In this document: positions 1 to 8,128 of the stretch, piece after piece
How the letters are laid out: each line of letters starts with the position of its first letter
Numbering within the stretch: position 1 is the stretch's first letter
Assembly (NCBI GenBank): GCA_910578805.1
Contig: CAJTRS010000032.1
Location: forward strand, 1 to 20,158
Direction: 5' to 3'
Length of the DNA stretch: 20,158 nt
From: an uncultured Muribaculaceae bacterium
Lineage (GTDB): Bacteria; Bacteroidota; Bacteroidia; Bacteroidales; Muribaculaceae
Program-made: the position numbers and the translations under genes
The notes under the pieces: model-generated
The model's input: the letters and a program-made list of their open reading frames with translations, nothing else
Databases searched by the model: none
What the model was told of the DNA's origin: nothing

Positions 1-48
1 GGGTCTTGCTTAAGGTTTTGACCAAGGTATCGGTCTCAAAAGCGATTG

Positions 49-80
49 CAAAGTTAAAGGAAATATTTTATTCCACCAAA
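49..80 (-). promoter_or_regulatory. Bacteroidetes-type promoter reading out of the window to the left
   Basis: On the minus strand TTTG (80-77) is followed after 20 nt by TAACTTTG (56-49). This fits the Bacteroidetes -33/-7 consensus TTTG and TAnnTTTG. Transcription would begin near position 40 and run left, so the gene served lies outside the window. The GH20 gene ends at 212 on the same strand, so this promoter would separate it from the next gene. Confidence 0.6.
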
Positions 81-211
81 TAATTTTGTCGATTAGTTAT
101 CGATTTTTTTGACTGTATTTTTCGCGCTGGTTTTATTGTGTTGTCAATCAGTATGGTGCGAGGGTTGTTTGATGTGCTGGACGGTTCTGTGTATTCCCCT
201 GGTGGTGGAGA

Positions 212-2284
212 TCAGAGATCTTTGTCGGGTGTAAGGCTTTTTGTCGGGGAATAGATCAGGTCGTCGATAGCGTTGCGGCCTTCGGTGTCGGTCAGCACGA
301 ATGTGAATGACCATTTGTTGAGACGCACTCCGGGGGCAGCGATATAGGGGAGCTTTATGAGTACTTTGTTCCAGCCTTGATTCAGTTTTACGGGAAATGG
401 TGTGCGTGCGGTGAAGTTTTCGTTTCCAAGGTCTGTTTCGTTGTTTACGGATTTGCCGGTGTTTGTCCATGTTTGTGGAATCAGCTCTTCATCGTTGAGC
501 CACAGGCGGGAGCCTTTGCGGTCCCATTTCCCGGATTCGGGGGCGGTGTCTTTTTCGGAGCGTCCGTAGTTTTGGAACTCTATGACGGCGCCTGCTTTAC
601 GGGCAGTAGGAGAATACACGTATGTGTAAGCGTAGGCTGTGTTGTTCAGGCCGTAATCGGTGCTGTAGAACGCCGGTATTATCGTTCCCCATGTGTGGCG
701 CAGGTATATTGCGGCTCCGGTGGCCTGTGCCGTGCGGTATGTGCGGCCTTTATATGTGTATTGTGCGGCGAGTTCTGTCTCGGGCGGAAAGATGGCCGAC
801 GCGTTGCCGTCGTTGGGGAATGGGTCGGTTATATGCCATCTGATATTGGTCTGCCTCACGTAGGGTATGTGTCCCGAAGGCAGGGTGTTGTCCTTGTGAA
901 ACAGAAAGCGGCGTTCCCAGTCGGCGAATTCCTCGTATTCGCTACCGTAGCAAGGCAGCGTGGTGCCGCCGGTTTCGATGTATTGCAGTCCACCGCCTTT
1001 CCATGCGCGTTCGGCCGATGCGAGTACGTTGGCGTAGAAGTTGTTCTGGCGTATGATGTCGTCCTGCGAGGGTGTCTTGCGGTCATTCCACGGTGCCGAG
1101 ATGGTTCCGGCTATTTCTTCGTTGCCTCGTTCGGAATAATATATGGAACTTTTGTATATGCCTACCAGGTCGGCGAATACATCGAAGTGATTGGTGTAGT
1201 TGTAGCGGCAGTCGATGTTGGGGATTCCTTTTACGCGGGTTCCGGAGGTGCTCCACATCTGTGTCATGTCAAATCCTAATGAGGAGTTGATGGTGACTCC
1301 CAATATCGGATTCCAGCACACGGCTTTTTTGCCTAAGGAGTGTATCTTTCCGGTCATTGTGGGCAGGAATGTGGTGTCGGTGATGGCTTTTTCATCTGCG
1401 CCTATGTGAATGTAGGGCGCATCGGCAAACACTTCCGCTACCTCTTCCAGGACTTTTTTCAGTATATTTTTGCCTTGGGTGGTCTGCATGTCGAATCCCA
1501 TGGCGCGCTCGAAGGCTTCGCTATGGCCCGGCATGTCGATTTCGGGTATTACGATCATGCCGTGTTTGGTGGCTGTCTCCATGAGCCGGCGGCAGTCGTC
1601 CTGTGTGTAATATAATCCGGCGAAGCGTGTCATATATTGCGCATCGGTTAGCTTGGAGCATGAGGGGTGTTTTATTTCGAAGCGCCATGCCTGATTTTCG
1701 GTCAGGTGCCAGTGGAATGTGTTGACCTTGAATTTTGACAGGAGTTCCACCTGGCGTATGAGTTCGTCGATGTCTATGAATGAGCGTCCGACATCGTGCA
1801 TGTATCCGCGCAGTTTGAATGCCGGATAGTCGGTGATTTCAACCGCTTCTATGGCTTCGCAGCCGGCGGGATATCCATCTGTCAGCTGGTCAAGGGTCTG
1901 TGCCGCGCGTATGACTCCGGTGGCGGTAATGGCTGTGATTTCTATGGCATCGGGTGTTACCGACAGGGTGTATGCCTCATTGGGGTATCCGGCGAGATGG
2001 TAGTCGTATGTCCCTTCGATGCGGTCAACCAATTTTACGGTAACGGGTGCGCCGATCCCGGTTGTGGCACAGTTGTGCCTGCTGAAAAATTCGCTCAGGA
2101 GCTCGCAGCCGGTCGGGTCGGTGACGGTGACGGGCCGGCCGAGTTCAAACTGTGAGCCTTCGGTCCGGGATATTGATTTTGGTGTCGGCATTAGGTGCAC
2201 CACTTTTGCTGATGCTATTGCAGGAAGCAAGATGCCGCATACCGCCAAAGCGACCGTGCCGATCCTGAATTTGATACTTTTCAT
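212..2284 (-). CDS. Exported GH20 beta-N-acetylhexosaminidase
   Basis: Glycoside hydrolase family 20 enzyme, 690 aa, expected to remove terminal beta-linked GlcNAc or GalNAc from glycans by substrate-assisted catalysis. A type I signal peptide covers about residues 1-26 (hydrophobic core, then ASA before K27), so it should act in the periplasm or at the surface. Residues about 27-150 match the alpha/beta GH20b domain. The TIM barrel starts near 155 and shows HWHLTENQAWR (191-201), PEIDMPGH (247-254) and the catalytic Asp-Glu pair D297-E298 within HIGADE (293-298). The usual motif is H-x-G-G-D-E, so the second Gly is Ala here. Residues about 480-680 form a C-terminal extension of likely beta-sandwich type with unknown role. 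The ATG at 2284 starts directly before the signal peptide. A promoter-like element lies at 2337-2369. GH20 membership is secure; the exact substrate is not readable. Confidence 0.92.
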   Translation of the reverse strand: MKSIKFRIGTVALAVCGILLPAIASAKVVHLMPTPKSISRTEGSQFELGRPVTVTDPTGCELLSEFFSRHNCATTGIGAPVTVKLVDRIEGTYDYHLAGYPNEAYTLSVTPDAIEITAITATGVIRAAQTLDQLTDGYPAGCEAIEAVEITDYPAFKLRGYMHDVGRSFIDIDELIRQVELLSKFKVNTFHWHLTENQAWRFEIKHPSCSKLTDAQYMTRFAGLYYTQDDCRRLMETATKHGMIVIPEIDMPGHSEAFERAMGFDMQTTQGKNILKKVLEEVAEVFADAPYIHIGADEKAITDTTFLPTMTGKIHSLGKKAVCWNPILGVTINSSLGFDMTQMWSTSGTRVKGIPNIDCRYNYTNHFDVFADLVGIYKSSIYYSERGNEEIAGTISAPWNDRKTPSQDDIIRQNNFYANVLASAERAWKGGGLQYIETGGTTLPCYGSEYEEFADWERRFLFHKDNTLPSGHIPYVRQTNIRWHITDPFPNDGNASAIFPPETELAAQYTYKGRTYRTAQATGAAIYLRHTWGTIIPAFYSTDYGLNNTAYAYTYVYSPTARKAGAVIEFQNYGRSEKDTAPESGKWDRKGSRLWLNDEELIPQTWTNTGKSVNNETDLGNENFTARTPFPVKLNQGWNKVLIKLPYIAAPGVRLNKWSFTFVLTDTEGRNAIDDLIYSPTKSLTPDKDL

Positions 2285-2336
2285 GGTTCTATGTGGCTCG
2301 TGAGATCGGATTGATGTAGGATTTTGATTGGGTTTG

Positions 2337-2369
2337 CAAATTTAATAATTTGCTCCTATTTATATCTAA
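2337..2369 (-). promoter_or_regulatory. Promoter candidate for the GH20 gene
   Basis: On the minus strand TTAG (2369-2366) lies 21 nt before TAAATTTG (2344-2337), a perfect -7 box with a one-mismatch -33 box. It would give an untranslated leader of about 45 nt before the ATG at 2284. Confidence 0.45.
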
Positions 2370-2404
2370 GGTGTGCTGATTTTGACGGCGCAGCCGTGCT
2401 GCGG

Positions 2405-2998
2405 TCAGATTACGCCTTTGGTCTGGCAGATGAGTTCGGCAGTGTTGGCGGTGCCTAATTTTGTCAATAGGCGTCGCCGGTAGGTATTGACGGTGTTTAT
2501 GCTGATACTCATTGCGTCTGCGATCTCTTTGGAGGTCAATCCGCGGCATATGTGGTGGATTACCTCTATTTCTCTTGCCGAAAGTTTTTTTGAAGAGCCT
2601 CCGGCGGGTGTGCCGCTGAATGCCGGACTGAAGTATGTGTCGCCATCGATTATCGCGGCTACGGCCCGCCGAAGCGTGTCGAGCGGTTCGGATTTCGATA
2701 CGGCGCCGTCAATGCCGAGGCCGTGCAGCGTGTCGATTATCCATGGCTTTTTGTGCATGGTATATACGAGTATCCTGTGGTGCGGGCTTAGGCTGAGGAT
2801 ACGTTCGATGATCTCGAAACCGGTGCAGGTGCCGAGCTCGAGTTCAATGATGAACAGCGACGGAGTGTCGGTCAGGCAATCTGCGTCAGGAGTGACATGC
2901 CGTATGGAAAAACGGTCTGAGTCTAAAGTCTCTTTGAGTCCTTGTGCCACAATGGGGTGATCATCGATGATTACTATTTGCGAGATAGTCGGGTTCAT
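2405..2998 (-). CDS. NarL/FixJ-type response regulator with Glu at the phosphoacceptor site
   Basis: Two-domain transcription factor of 197 aa. Residues about 6-122 form a receiver domain: acidic pair D12-D13, switch Thr T80, conserved Lys K102 in AVSK. The position that should be the phosphoacceptor Asp, at the end of beta-3, is E52 (LFIIELELG; codon 2845-2843 reads GAA). Glu here often mimics phosphorylation, so the protein may act without a kinase; that is inference. Residues 138-197 form a LuxR-type helix-turn-helix (LSAREIEVIHHICRGLTSKE and INTVNTYRRRLLTKLG). No histidine kinase is encoded nearby. The gene is divergent from the aminopeptidase gene and lies 120 bp upstream of the GH20 gene on the same strand; whether it regulates either is unknown. 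It has its own promoter candidate at 3037-3068. Confidence 0.9.
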   Translation of the reverse strand: MNPTISQIVIIDDHPIVAQGLKETLDSDRFSIRHVTPDADCLTDTPSLFIIELELGTCTGFEIIERILSLSPHHRILVYTMHKKPWIIDTLHGLGIDGAVSKSEPLDTLRRAVAAIIDGDTYFSPAFSGTPAGGSSKKLSAREIEVIHHICRGLTSKEIADAMSISINTVNTYRRRLLTKLGTANTAELICQTKGVI

Positions 2999-3036
2999 GT
3001 TTTGATGATGTATGTCATAAAAGCCGTATGGCTATT

Positions 3037-3068
3037 CAAAAATAGCTGATGTGTACTGCATTACCTAA
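3037..3068 (-). promoter_or_regulatory. Promoter candidate for the response regulator gene
   Basis: On the minus strand TTAG (3068-3065) is followed after 20 nt by TATTTTTG (3044-3037), a perfect TAnnTTTG box. The -7 box lies inside a hairpin-forming repeat, GCTATT (3031-3036) and AATAGC (3041-3046), with AGCC/GGCT at 3022-3033 beside it. Such symmetry could be an operator, which is inference. Confidence 0.4.
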
Positions 3069-3239
3069 TCCGGGAATATTTATTAATGAAAATAAGTGTA
3101 TGTTTGTTTTATTTAACTTATAGGCAGCGGTATTTCATTATTTATGATGACATGACGAACGGTTTTTTAAATGTAATTTTGTCTTTAAAAACCTTGTAAG
3201 AGCGGTTTGACGGTGGCTGCTGGCCAAATAGGAAAATAT

Positions 3240-3271
3240 CTTGTCCGATTACAGAAAAAAATGTACATTTG
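3240..3271 (+). promoter_or_regulatory. Promoter candidate for the aminopeptidase P operon
   Basis: CTTG (3240-3243), 20 nt, then TACATTTG (3264-3271): a perfect -7 box and one-mismatch -33 box. The start would fall near 3278, leaving a leader of about 58 nt before the ATG at 3336. Confidence 0.5.
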
Positions 3272-3335
3272 CGGTGATGACGGCATTATGCTGTTGTTAT
3301 TGATTTTAAACTGTAACAAAACTTCTATTTAAATT

Positions 3336-5126
3336 ATGGAGAATAAATACTCGGCACGGCTGCAATCCTTGCGCGACTATATGCGTTCGGCCGGAGTGGC
3401 TGCTACCATCATACCTCAGACCGATCCCCATCAGAGTGAATATCTTTCAGCCCACTGGCAGGTGCGACGCTGGCTTAGCGGATTTACCGGGTCGGCGGGT
3501 GATTTGTTGGTCACTCTTGACGGCGCTCTTTTGTGGGCCGATTCGCGCTACTGGCTGCAGGCCGCGAGGCAGCTTGAAGGTACCGGGATAGAAGTGATGG
3601 AGGACGGAAAGCCAGAGACTCCTTCTATGATAGACTATATATGCGGCAATCTTCCGGCCGGTTCAACTGTGGGCATTGACGGCATGTTGTTTTCTATAAA
3701 CACCACCCGCACCATGGAGAGCCGTCTTGAGGCTGCCGGCATGAAGCTGGTGGTTGATTTCAATCCCATAGACCTTGTGTGGACAGACCGCCCGGGACGT
3801 CCTGACAGTAAGGTGTTTGTTCATGAGGAGAAGTACGCAGGCATGAGTGCCTCCGACAAAATTGACATGGTGCTTGACCGGGTGAAAACATCAGGAGCTG
3901 TGTCGGCATTCATATCCGATCTCGCGGAGATCGCCTGGATTCTCAATATCAGGGGCGCCGACGTGTCATGCAATCCTGTGGTGACATCGTTTCTTTACCT
4001 GTCGTCACAGGGCGGAGTGCTTTTTATCGATGAGGACAAGGTGAATGACGATGTGCGCCGCCATTTGGAGGCCGCGTCAGTCACTCTTAAACCTTACGAT
4101 GCCATTCTCGGTTTCCTGTCGGCTCTCCCTTCAGAAGAAAAGGTGCTTGTAAGCGCCTCTCAGTCGGCCGGTGCGCTAATGGCCGCTTTGGGAGCTCGTG
4201 CCGTGGTGGGCGCATCGCCTGCCGCCATGCTTAAGGCAGTGAAAAACGATGTCCAGTTAAGCGGTGTGCGCGATGCCATGGTGCGCGACGGCGTGGCACT
4301 GGTGCATTCGTTTATGGAGATAGAGGATATGATTGCGCAGGGTAAGCCTCTGACGGAGATGGGTGTCGCTGAAATACTGCGTCGCCATCGTAGCGCCGAT
4401 CCGATGTTTTTCGACCTCAGCTTCGAGACTATAGCCGGTTACGGCGCACACGGTGCCATAGTGCACTATGACCCCACTCCCGAGACAGATGTGGAGGTGC
4501 GTCCCGGCAATCTTCTGCTTGTGGATTCCGGTGCCAACTATTTCGACGGGACTACCGACATAACACGCACCATTTCCATCGGCGAGCCTTCCAACGCGCA
4601 GCGTCATGACTTTACACTTGTGATGAAAGGCCATATTTCGATAGCTACAGCCATATATCCCGAGGGCACACGTGGCGCACAGCTCGATGTGCTCGCGCGC
4701 ATAAATCTGTGGAAAGAGGGACTCAGCTATCTTCACGGCACCGGCCACGGTGTAGGGCATTTCCTTAATGTGCATGAGGGACCGCAGAGCATACGTCTCA
4801 ATGATACTATGGCTCCGCTTGTTCCGGGCATGATCACCTCCAATGAGCCGGGGCTTTACCGTGAGGGTGAATATGGTATCCGTTGCGAGAATCTGGTGCT
4901 CACCGCCGAAGCGTTTGCCACCGGATTCGGACGGTTCTACAAGTTTGAGACTCTTACGTTGTTCCCGTTTGACCTGACTTTGTTTGACACTTCCATCATG
5001 ACCGATGAGGAGATTGACTGGGTCAACGCTTATCACGCAATGGTGTGCGAGCGCCTGTTGCCCAATCTTGATGCCAAGGCTCAGCAGTGGCTGCTTTCAA
5101 AAACATCGGTACTCACACGTAAGTGA
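3336..5126 (+). CDS. Xaa-Pro aminopeptidase, long three-domain type (M24B)
   Basis: Metallopeptidase that removes the N-terminal residue when proline follows it. At 596 aa it has the three-domain plan of eukaryotic cytosolic aminopeptidase P1 rather than the shorter E. coli PepP: two creatinase-like N-terminal domains (about 1-150 and 155-305) and a pita-bread catalytic domain (about 310-535), then a C-terminal tail. All five expected metal ligands are present: D397 and D408 (VDSGANYFDGTTD), H471 (GTGHGVGH), E504 (TSNEPG) and E518 (RCEN). H377 and H480 match the other conserved histidines. There is no signal peptide, so it should be cytoplasmic. The start ATG is preceded by an A/T-rich leader without a Shine-Dalgarno sequence. 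It is the first gene of a rightward group, and its stop lies 8 bp before the preferred start of the next gene. Confidence 0.94.
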   Translation: MENKYSARLQSLRDYMRSAGVAATIIPQTDPHQSEYLSAHWQVRRWLSGFTGSAGDLLVTLDGALLWADSRYWLQAARQLEGTGIEVMEDGKPETPSMIDYICGNLPAGSTVGIDGMLFSINTTRTMESRLEAAGMKLVVDFNPIDLVWTDRPGRPDSKVFVHEEKYAGMSASDKIDMVLDRVKTSGAVSAFISDLAEIAWILNIRGADVSCNPVVTSFLYLSSQGGVLFIDEDKVNDDVRRHLEAASVTLKPYDAILGFLSALPSEEKVLVSASQSAGALMAALGARAVVGASPAAMLKAVKNDVQLSGVRDAMVRDGVALVHSFMEIEDMIAQGKPLTEMGVAEILRRHRSADPMFFDLSFETIAGYGAHGAIVHYDPTPETDVEVRPGNLLLVDSGANYFDGTTDITRTISIGEPSNAQRHDFTLVMKGHISIATAIYPEGTRGAQLDVLARINLWKEGLSYLHGTGHGVGHFLNVHEGPQSIRLNDTMAPLVPGMITSNEPGLYREGEYGIRCENLVLTAEAFATGFGRFYKFETLTLFPFDLTLFDTSIMTDEEIDWVNAYHAMVCERLLPNLDAKAQQWLLSKTSVLTRK

Positions 5127-5134
5127 TTTCGGAC

Positions 5135-5650
5135 ATGGCTCTTATAAAGACACTCAGGGGAATTACCCCGCAGATAGGACGTGATTGTTTTCTTGCCGAC
5201 AATGCCACGGTGATAGGCGATGTGGTGATGGGCGACGAGTGCAGCGTGTGGTTCAACACAGTGCTCCGCGGCGATGTCAACTCCATTCGCATAGGCAACC
5301 GTGTCAACATTCAGGACGGCACGGTGCTGCATACACTATATCAGAAATCGACCATAGAGATCGGTGATGACGTATCGGTAGGACACAATGTTACTCTTCA
5401 CGGTTGCAAGATACATGACCTGGCGCTTATTGGTATGGGTGCTGTGGTGATGGACGATGCGGTTGTCGGGGAGGGTGCATTGGTGGCTGCCGGTTCGGTA
5501 GTGCTTTCACGGACACAGATAGGTCCCAATGAATTGTGGGGTGGCGCTCCCGCCAAATTCATAAAGATGGTCGATCCGGCTACTTCGCGCGAGCTCAACC
5601 AGAAGATAGCGCGCAATTATCTTATGTACTCCAAATGGTATGATGAATAA
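5135..5650 (+). CDS. Gamma-carbonic-anhydrase family hexapeptide-repeat protein
   Basis: Left-handed beta-helix protein of the gamma-carbonic anhydrase/YrdA group, 171 aa from the ATG at 5135. A GTG at 5123 overlapping the upstream stop would add four residues, but MALIKTLRG is the usual family N-terminus. Hexapeptide repeats run from about residue 10 to 135. The three zinc-binding histidines are H66 (VLHTLY), H84 and H89 (GHNVTLHG), and LRGDVN (44-49) is conserved. A C-terminal helix (SRELNQKIARNYLMYSKWY) is also typical. Close homologues have often shown weak or no carbonic anhydrase activity, so the reaction is uncertain. The gene is probably co-transcribed with the aminopeptidase gene; no shared function is evident. 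Confidence 0.9.
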   Translation: MALIKTLRGITPQIGRDCFLADNATVIGDVVMGDECSVWFNTVLRGDVNSIRIGNRVNIQDGTVLHTLYQKSTIEIGDDVSVGHNVTLHGCKIHDLALIGMGAVVMDDAVVGEGALVAAGSVVLSRTQIGPNELWGGAPAKFIKMVDPATSRELNQKIARNYLMYSKWYDE

Positions 5651-5694
5651 TCGTATCCTGCGGTAGTCCTTATTATTATATATTTTCGTAACGT

Positions 5695-6492
5695 ATGTTC
5701 AAGACCGTATTGCTGATCACCACCTACAATTCACCGCAGGCTCTGCGGTGTGTATTTGACAGTGTGATGTCGCAGACTATGATGCCCGATGAAGTAGTGA
5801 TAGCCGACGATGGTTCCGCTGATTCCACAAAGGAGGTTATCGACGCTTTCCGCCGCTGTTATGGCGGTACGGTGAGGCATGTTTGGCATGCCGACGAGGG
5901 TTTCCGGAAGACAGTGATACTCAACAAGGCCGTGGCCGCTACCAAGGCCGACTACATAATGGAGGTGGACGGTGACATCATACTTGATCCGCATTTCGTG
6001 GCGGATCAGGTGGCCAATGCTTCTCAGGGAGTGTTTGTGTGCGGTATGCGGGCATATCTGCCGGAAAATGTCACGTCGGCGATGCTGGCTGGTGATATGT
6101 CTTTGTTTGCCGGGGTGCGGACGCCGGGACTCGGACGCCGCATATGTGCCCGACGCATACCTTGGCTGTCGCCGTTGTTCCGTTCGCGTCACAGCCGGTC
6201 CACACGCCAGTGTATGGGAAGTCATATGGCTTACTGGCGCAGTGACTTTATCCGGGTAAACGGTTATGACGAGGATATAATAGGGTGGGGTACCGAGGAC
6301 AGGGAGTTTGCGCGTAGGCTGCTTAATGCGGGAGTGCGCCGGCGCACACTGCGTTTTGCCGCCATTGAATATCACCTGTGGCATAAGGTCAACAGCAATC
6401 CGATAGACACCGAGAGAAACAACCGCATATTTCGCGAGGCTGTGGAGTCGGGAAGGGTATGGGCCGATAACGGAGTGGACAAATATCTGTGA
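5695..6492 (+). CDS. Family 2 glycosyltransferase with a C-terminal galactosyltransferase-like motif
   Basis: GT-A fold glycosyltransferase of 265 aa. It opens with the nucleotide-binding strand KTVLLITTYN (3-12) and has ADDGS (37-41), the metal-binding VDGD (91-94) and GWGTEDREF (197-205), the motif of the Glyco_transf_7C region. H227 and H230 follow. No transmembrane segment is seen, so it should be cytoplasmic or peripheral. It likely adds a sugar to a cell-surface glycan such as lipopolysaccharide core, but donor and acceptor cannot be read. It lies 44 bp after the carbonic-anhydrase-like gene on the same strand and converges with the cysteine synthase gene, with a gap of only 12 bp. Confidence 0.88.
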   Translation: MFKTVLLITTYNSPQALRCVFDSVMSQTMMPDEVVIADDGSADSTKEVIDAFRRCYGGTVRHVWHADEGFRKTVILNKAVAATKADYIMEVDGDIILDPHFVADQVANASQGVFVCGMRAYLPENVTSAMLAGDMSLFAGVRTPGLGRRICARRIPWLSPLFRSRHSRSTRQCMGSHMAYWRSDFIRVNGYDEDIIGWGTEDREFARRLLNAGVRRRTLRFAAIEYHLWHKVNSNPIDTERNNRIFREAVESGRVWADNGVDKYL

Positions 6493-6504
6493 AAATCACG
6501 GCGG

Positions 6505-7416
6505 TCAGCTTTTGAACCGCGCGAACATTGTGGTGGACAGATATTTTTCGGCACGGTCTGGAAACACTACCGCTATGCGGCTTCCGGCCGGTGCTTTTAG
6601 GGCAGTACGGATTGCGGCGATCATGGCGCCTCCGCTGCTCATGCCTGCAAATATCCCTTCACGGGCTATTATCTCACGGGCAGTGTCGATGGCTTCTTCC
6701 GAGTCGATCATCTCCACGGAGTCTATGTGTGATCGGTCATAAATTTCCGGCACTATCGCCTCTTCGAGATTTTTGAGACCCTGTATGTAGTGTCCGCGAA
6801 CGGGTTCGGCACATACTACCTTTATATCGGGGTTCATTACTTTCAGGAAACGGCCAAGTCCCATCAGAGTGCCCGAAGTGCCTATGGCACACACAAGATA
6901 ATCTATGCGTCCCTGCATCTGCTCCCATATCTCAAGGGCTGTCTTCTGGTAATGCGCCAGGTAGTTGGCGGCATTGGAAAACTGGTCGGGCATGAAATAT
7001 TTGTCGGGGTTTTCATTGACAAGCTTATGCGCCATGCGGATAGCTCCGTCGGTTCCGTCCTCGGCCGGGGTGAGTATTACTTTGGCTCCGTAGGAGCGGA
7101 TTATTCGGCGGCGTTCCTCGCTAACCCCTTCGCTCATGACTATCTCCACCGGATATCCGCGCACCACACCTATCATGGCCAGTCCTATGCCGGTGTTGCC
7201 TGAAGTGGGTTCTATTATGGTCTTCCCCGGTGTGAGACGTCCATCGGCTTCGGCCGCTTCTATCATTTTCAGGGCTATGCGGTCCTTTATGGAGCCTGTG
7301 GGGTTAAAGCCCTCGAGTTTGGCGAATATCTCAACGTCGGTGCGCGGAGCCAGACGGTTTATGCGTACCATCGGGGTGTTTCCGATACATTGCAGTATGT
7401 CGGTTTTAGCTTCCAT
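6505..7416 (-). CDS. PLP-dependent cysteine synthase (CysK/CysM family)
   Basis: Fold-type II PLP enzyme that makes cysteine from O-acetylserine and sulfide or a similar sulfur donor. The ATG at 7416 gives 303 aa; a TTG at 7428 would add four residues and is less likely. The PLP lysine is K44 in NPTGSIKDR. The substrate loop TSGNTG is at 71-76, the phosphate-binding GTSGT at 179-183 and GMSSGG at 258-263. The C-terminal motif is PDRAEKYLST, nearer to the CysM form (CDRGDRYLST in E. coli, from memory) than to the CysK form PxSGERYLST, so an O-acetylserine sulfhydrylase B-like enzyme is favoured. It lies downstream of rubrerythrin on the same strand, with a terminator between them. Confidence 0.9.
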   Translation of the reverse strand: MEAKTDILQCIGNTPMVRINRLAPRTDVEIFAKLEGFNPTGSIKDRIALKMIEAAEADGRLTPGKTIIEPTSGNTGIGLAMIGVVRGYPVEIVMSEGVSEERRRIIRSYGAKVILTPAEDGTDGAIRMAHKLVNENPDKYFMPDQFSNAANYLAHYQKTALEIWEQMQGRIDYLVCAIGTSGTLMGLGRFLKVMNPDIKVVCAEPVRGHYIQGLKNLEEAIVPEIYDRSHIDSVEMIDSEEAIDTAREIIAREGIFAGMSSGGAMIAAIRTALKAPAGSRIAVVFPDRAEKYLSTTMFARFKS

Positions 7417-7453
7417 GTAACAGAGCAATAAAAAATGTGATTTCTAAAAATAA

Positions 7454-7489
7454 CGGTACGGCGGGCATAATATTTTGCCTGCCGTACCG
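7454..7489 (-). terminator. Intrinsic terminator after rubrerythrin
   Basis: Inverted repeat with 14-nt arms (7454-7467 and 7476-7489), one G-T type mismatch and an 8-nt loop. On the minus strand it is followed by TTATTTTTAG, a T-rich tract. It lies 57 bp past the rubrerythrin stop and 38 bp before the cysteine synthase start, so it should limit read-through between them. Confidence 0.75.
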
Positions 7490-7546
7490 GAATATAAATA
7501 TTATATGTCAATGAAAAAGTTGGTTCGGTTATGATCCTGACGTCCG

Positions 7547-8128
7547 TTAATCCTCTTCGTCAAGGGCTATATAGTGCTGGTAGGGGTGGTCGCATGCCGG
7601 ACATTCCTTGGGAGGTGTGGTGCCTTCATATATGTATCCGCATACCAGACACTGCCATTTTATGGGTTTCTTGCGTTTCCATAGTGTACCGTCCTCTATA
7701 TGTTTGAGATATCGCTCGAAGCGGCGGCGATGGAGTTCTTCTATCTCGGCAATGGCACGGAAATGTTCGGCAATCTCTGTGAAACCCTCCTCGTCGGCTA
7801 CCTTTGCCGATTCGGTATAGAGTTTTACGCCTTCATAAAGTTCTTCGTGTGCGGCAGTCTTGAGATTGGAGGCCGTGTCGCCGATCACTCCCGCATCGAC
7901 ATCGACAGGAACCTCTATAGAGCCGCCTTCGAGTAGCTTGAAGAACACCTTTGCGTGACGCATTTCATTTTGTGCGGTTTCTGTGAAAATTTTCTCAACG
8001 GGGAAATACTTGTCCTTGTTGGCCTTTGAGGCATAAAACATGTAACGGGAATAAGCCGCCGACTCAGCCATATATGCAATCACCAGATTCTTTTCGGTCT
8101 GAGTGCCTTTGATACTTTTCTTTGCCAT
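7547..8128 (-). CDS. Rubrerythrin
   Basis: Non-haem iron peroxidase of 193 aa that reduces hydrogen peroxide in anaerobes. Residues about 8-145 form the ferritin-like diiron domain, with likely ligands E22 (YMAES), E55 and H58 (QNEMRHA), E96 and E99 (EELYE), E128 and E131 (AEIEELH). Residues 158-190 form the C-terminal rubredoxin domain, with C160, C163, C176 and C179 (CLVC and CPAC) binding the second iron. The length matches classic rubrerythrins. It is cytoplasmic. It has its own terminator at 7454-7489. No perfect Bacteroidetes promoter box was found on its strand in the 147-bp region upstream. Confidence 0.96.
   Translation of the reverse strand: MAKKSIKGTQTEKNLVIAYMAESAAYSRYMFYASKANKDKYFPVEKIFTETAQNEMRHAKVFFKLLEGGSIEVPVDVDAGVIGDTASNLKTAAHEELYEGVKLYTESAKVADEEGFTEIAEHFRAIAEIEELHRRRFERYLKHIEDGTLWKRKKPIKWQCLVCGYIYEGTTPPKECPACDHPYQHYIALDEED

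Larger units (their letters stand above)
2999..3335. other. Divergent intergenic region, 337 bp
   Basis: AT-rich spacer between the leftward response regulator and the rightward aminopeptidase gene. It holds a promoter candidate for each gene (3037-3068 minus; 3240-3271 plus), small inverted repeats at 3022-3046, and one extra -7-like TAATTTTG on the plus strand at 3174-3181 without a matching -33. No convincing coding sequence was seen in it. Confidence 0.6.

Noticed and set aside
377..1279. 300-codon open frame on the plus strand opposite the GH20 gene
   Set aside because: It is the antisense shadow of a gene with full GH20 motifs; its own translation is Cys/Val/Gly-rich with no recognisable domain.
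4257..5036. 259-codon minus-strand frame inside the aminopeptidase gene
   Set aside because: It overlaps the metal-binding region of a clear M24 peptidase on the other strand, and its translation has no family features.
5731..6384. 217-codon minus-strand frame inside the glycosyltransferase gene
   Set aside because: His/Arg-rich antisense translation with no domain; the plus-strand GT2 motifs are unambiguous.
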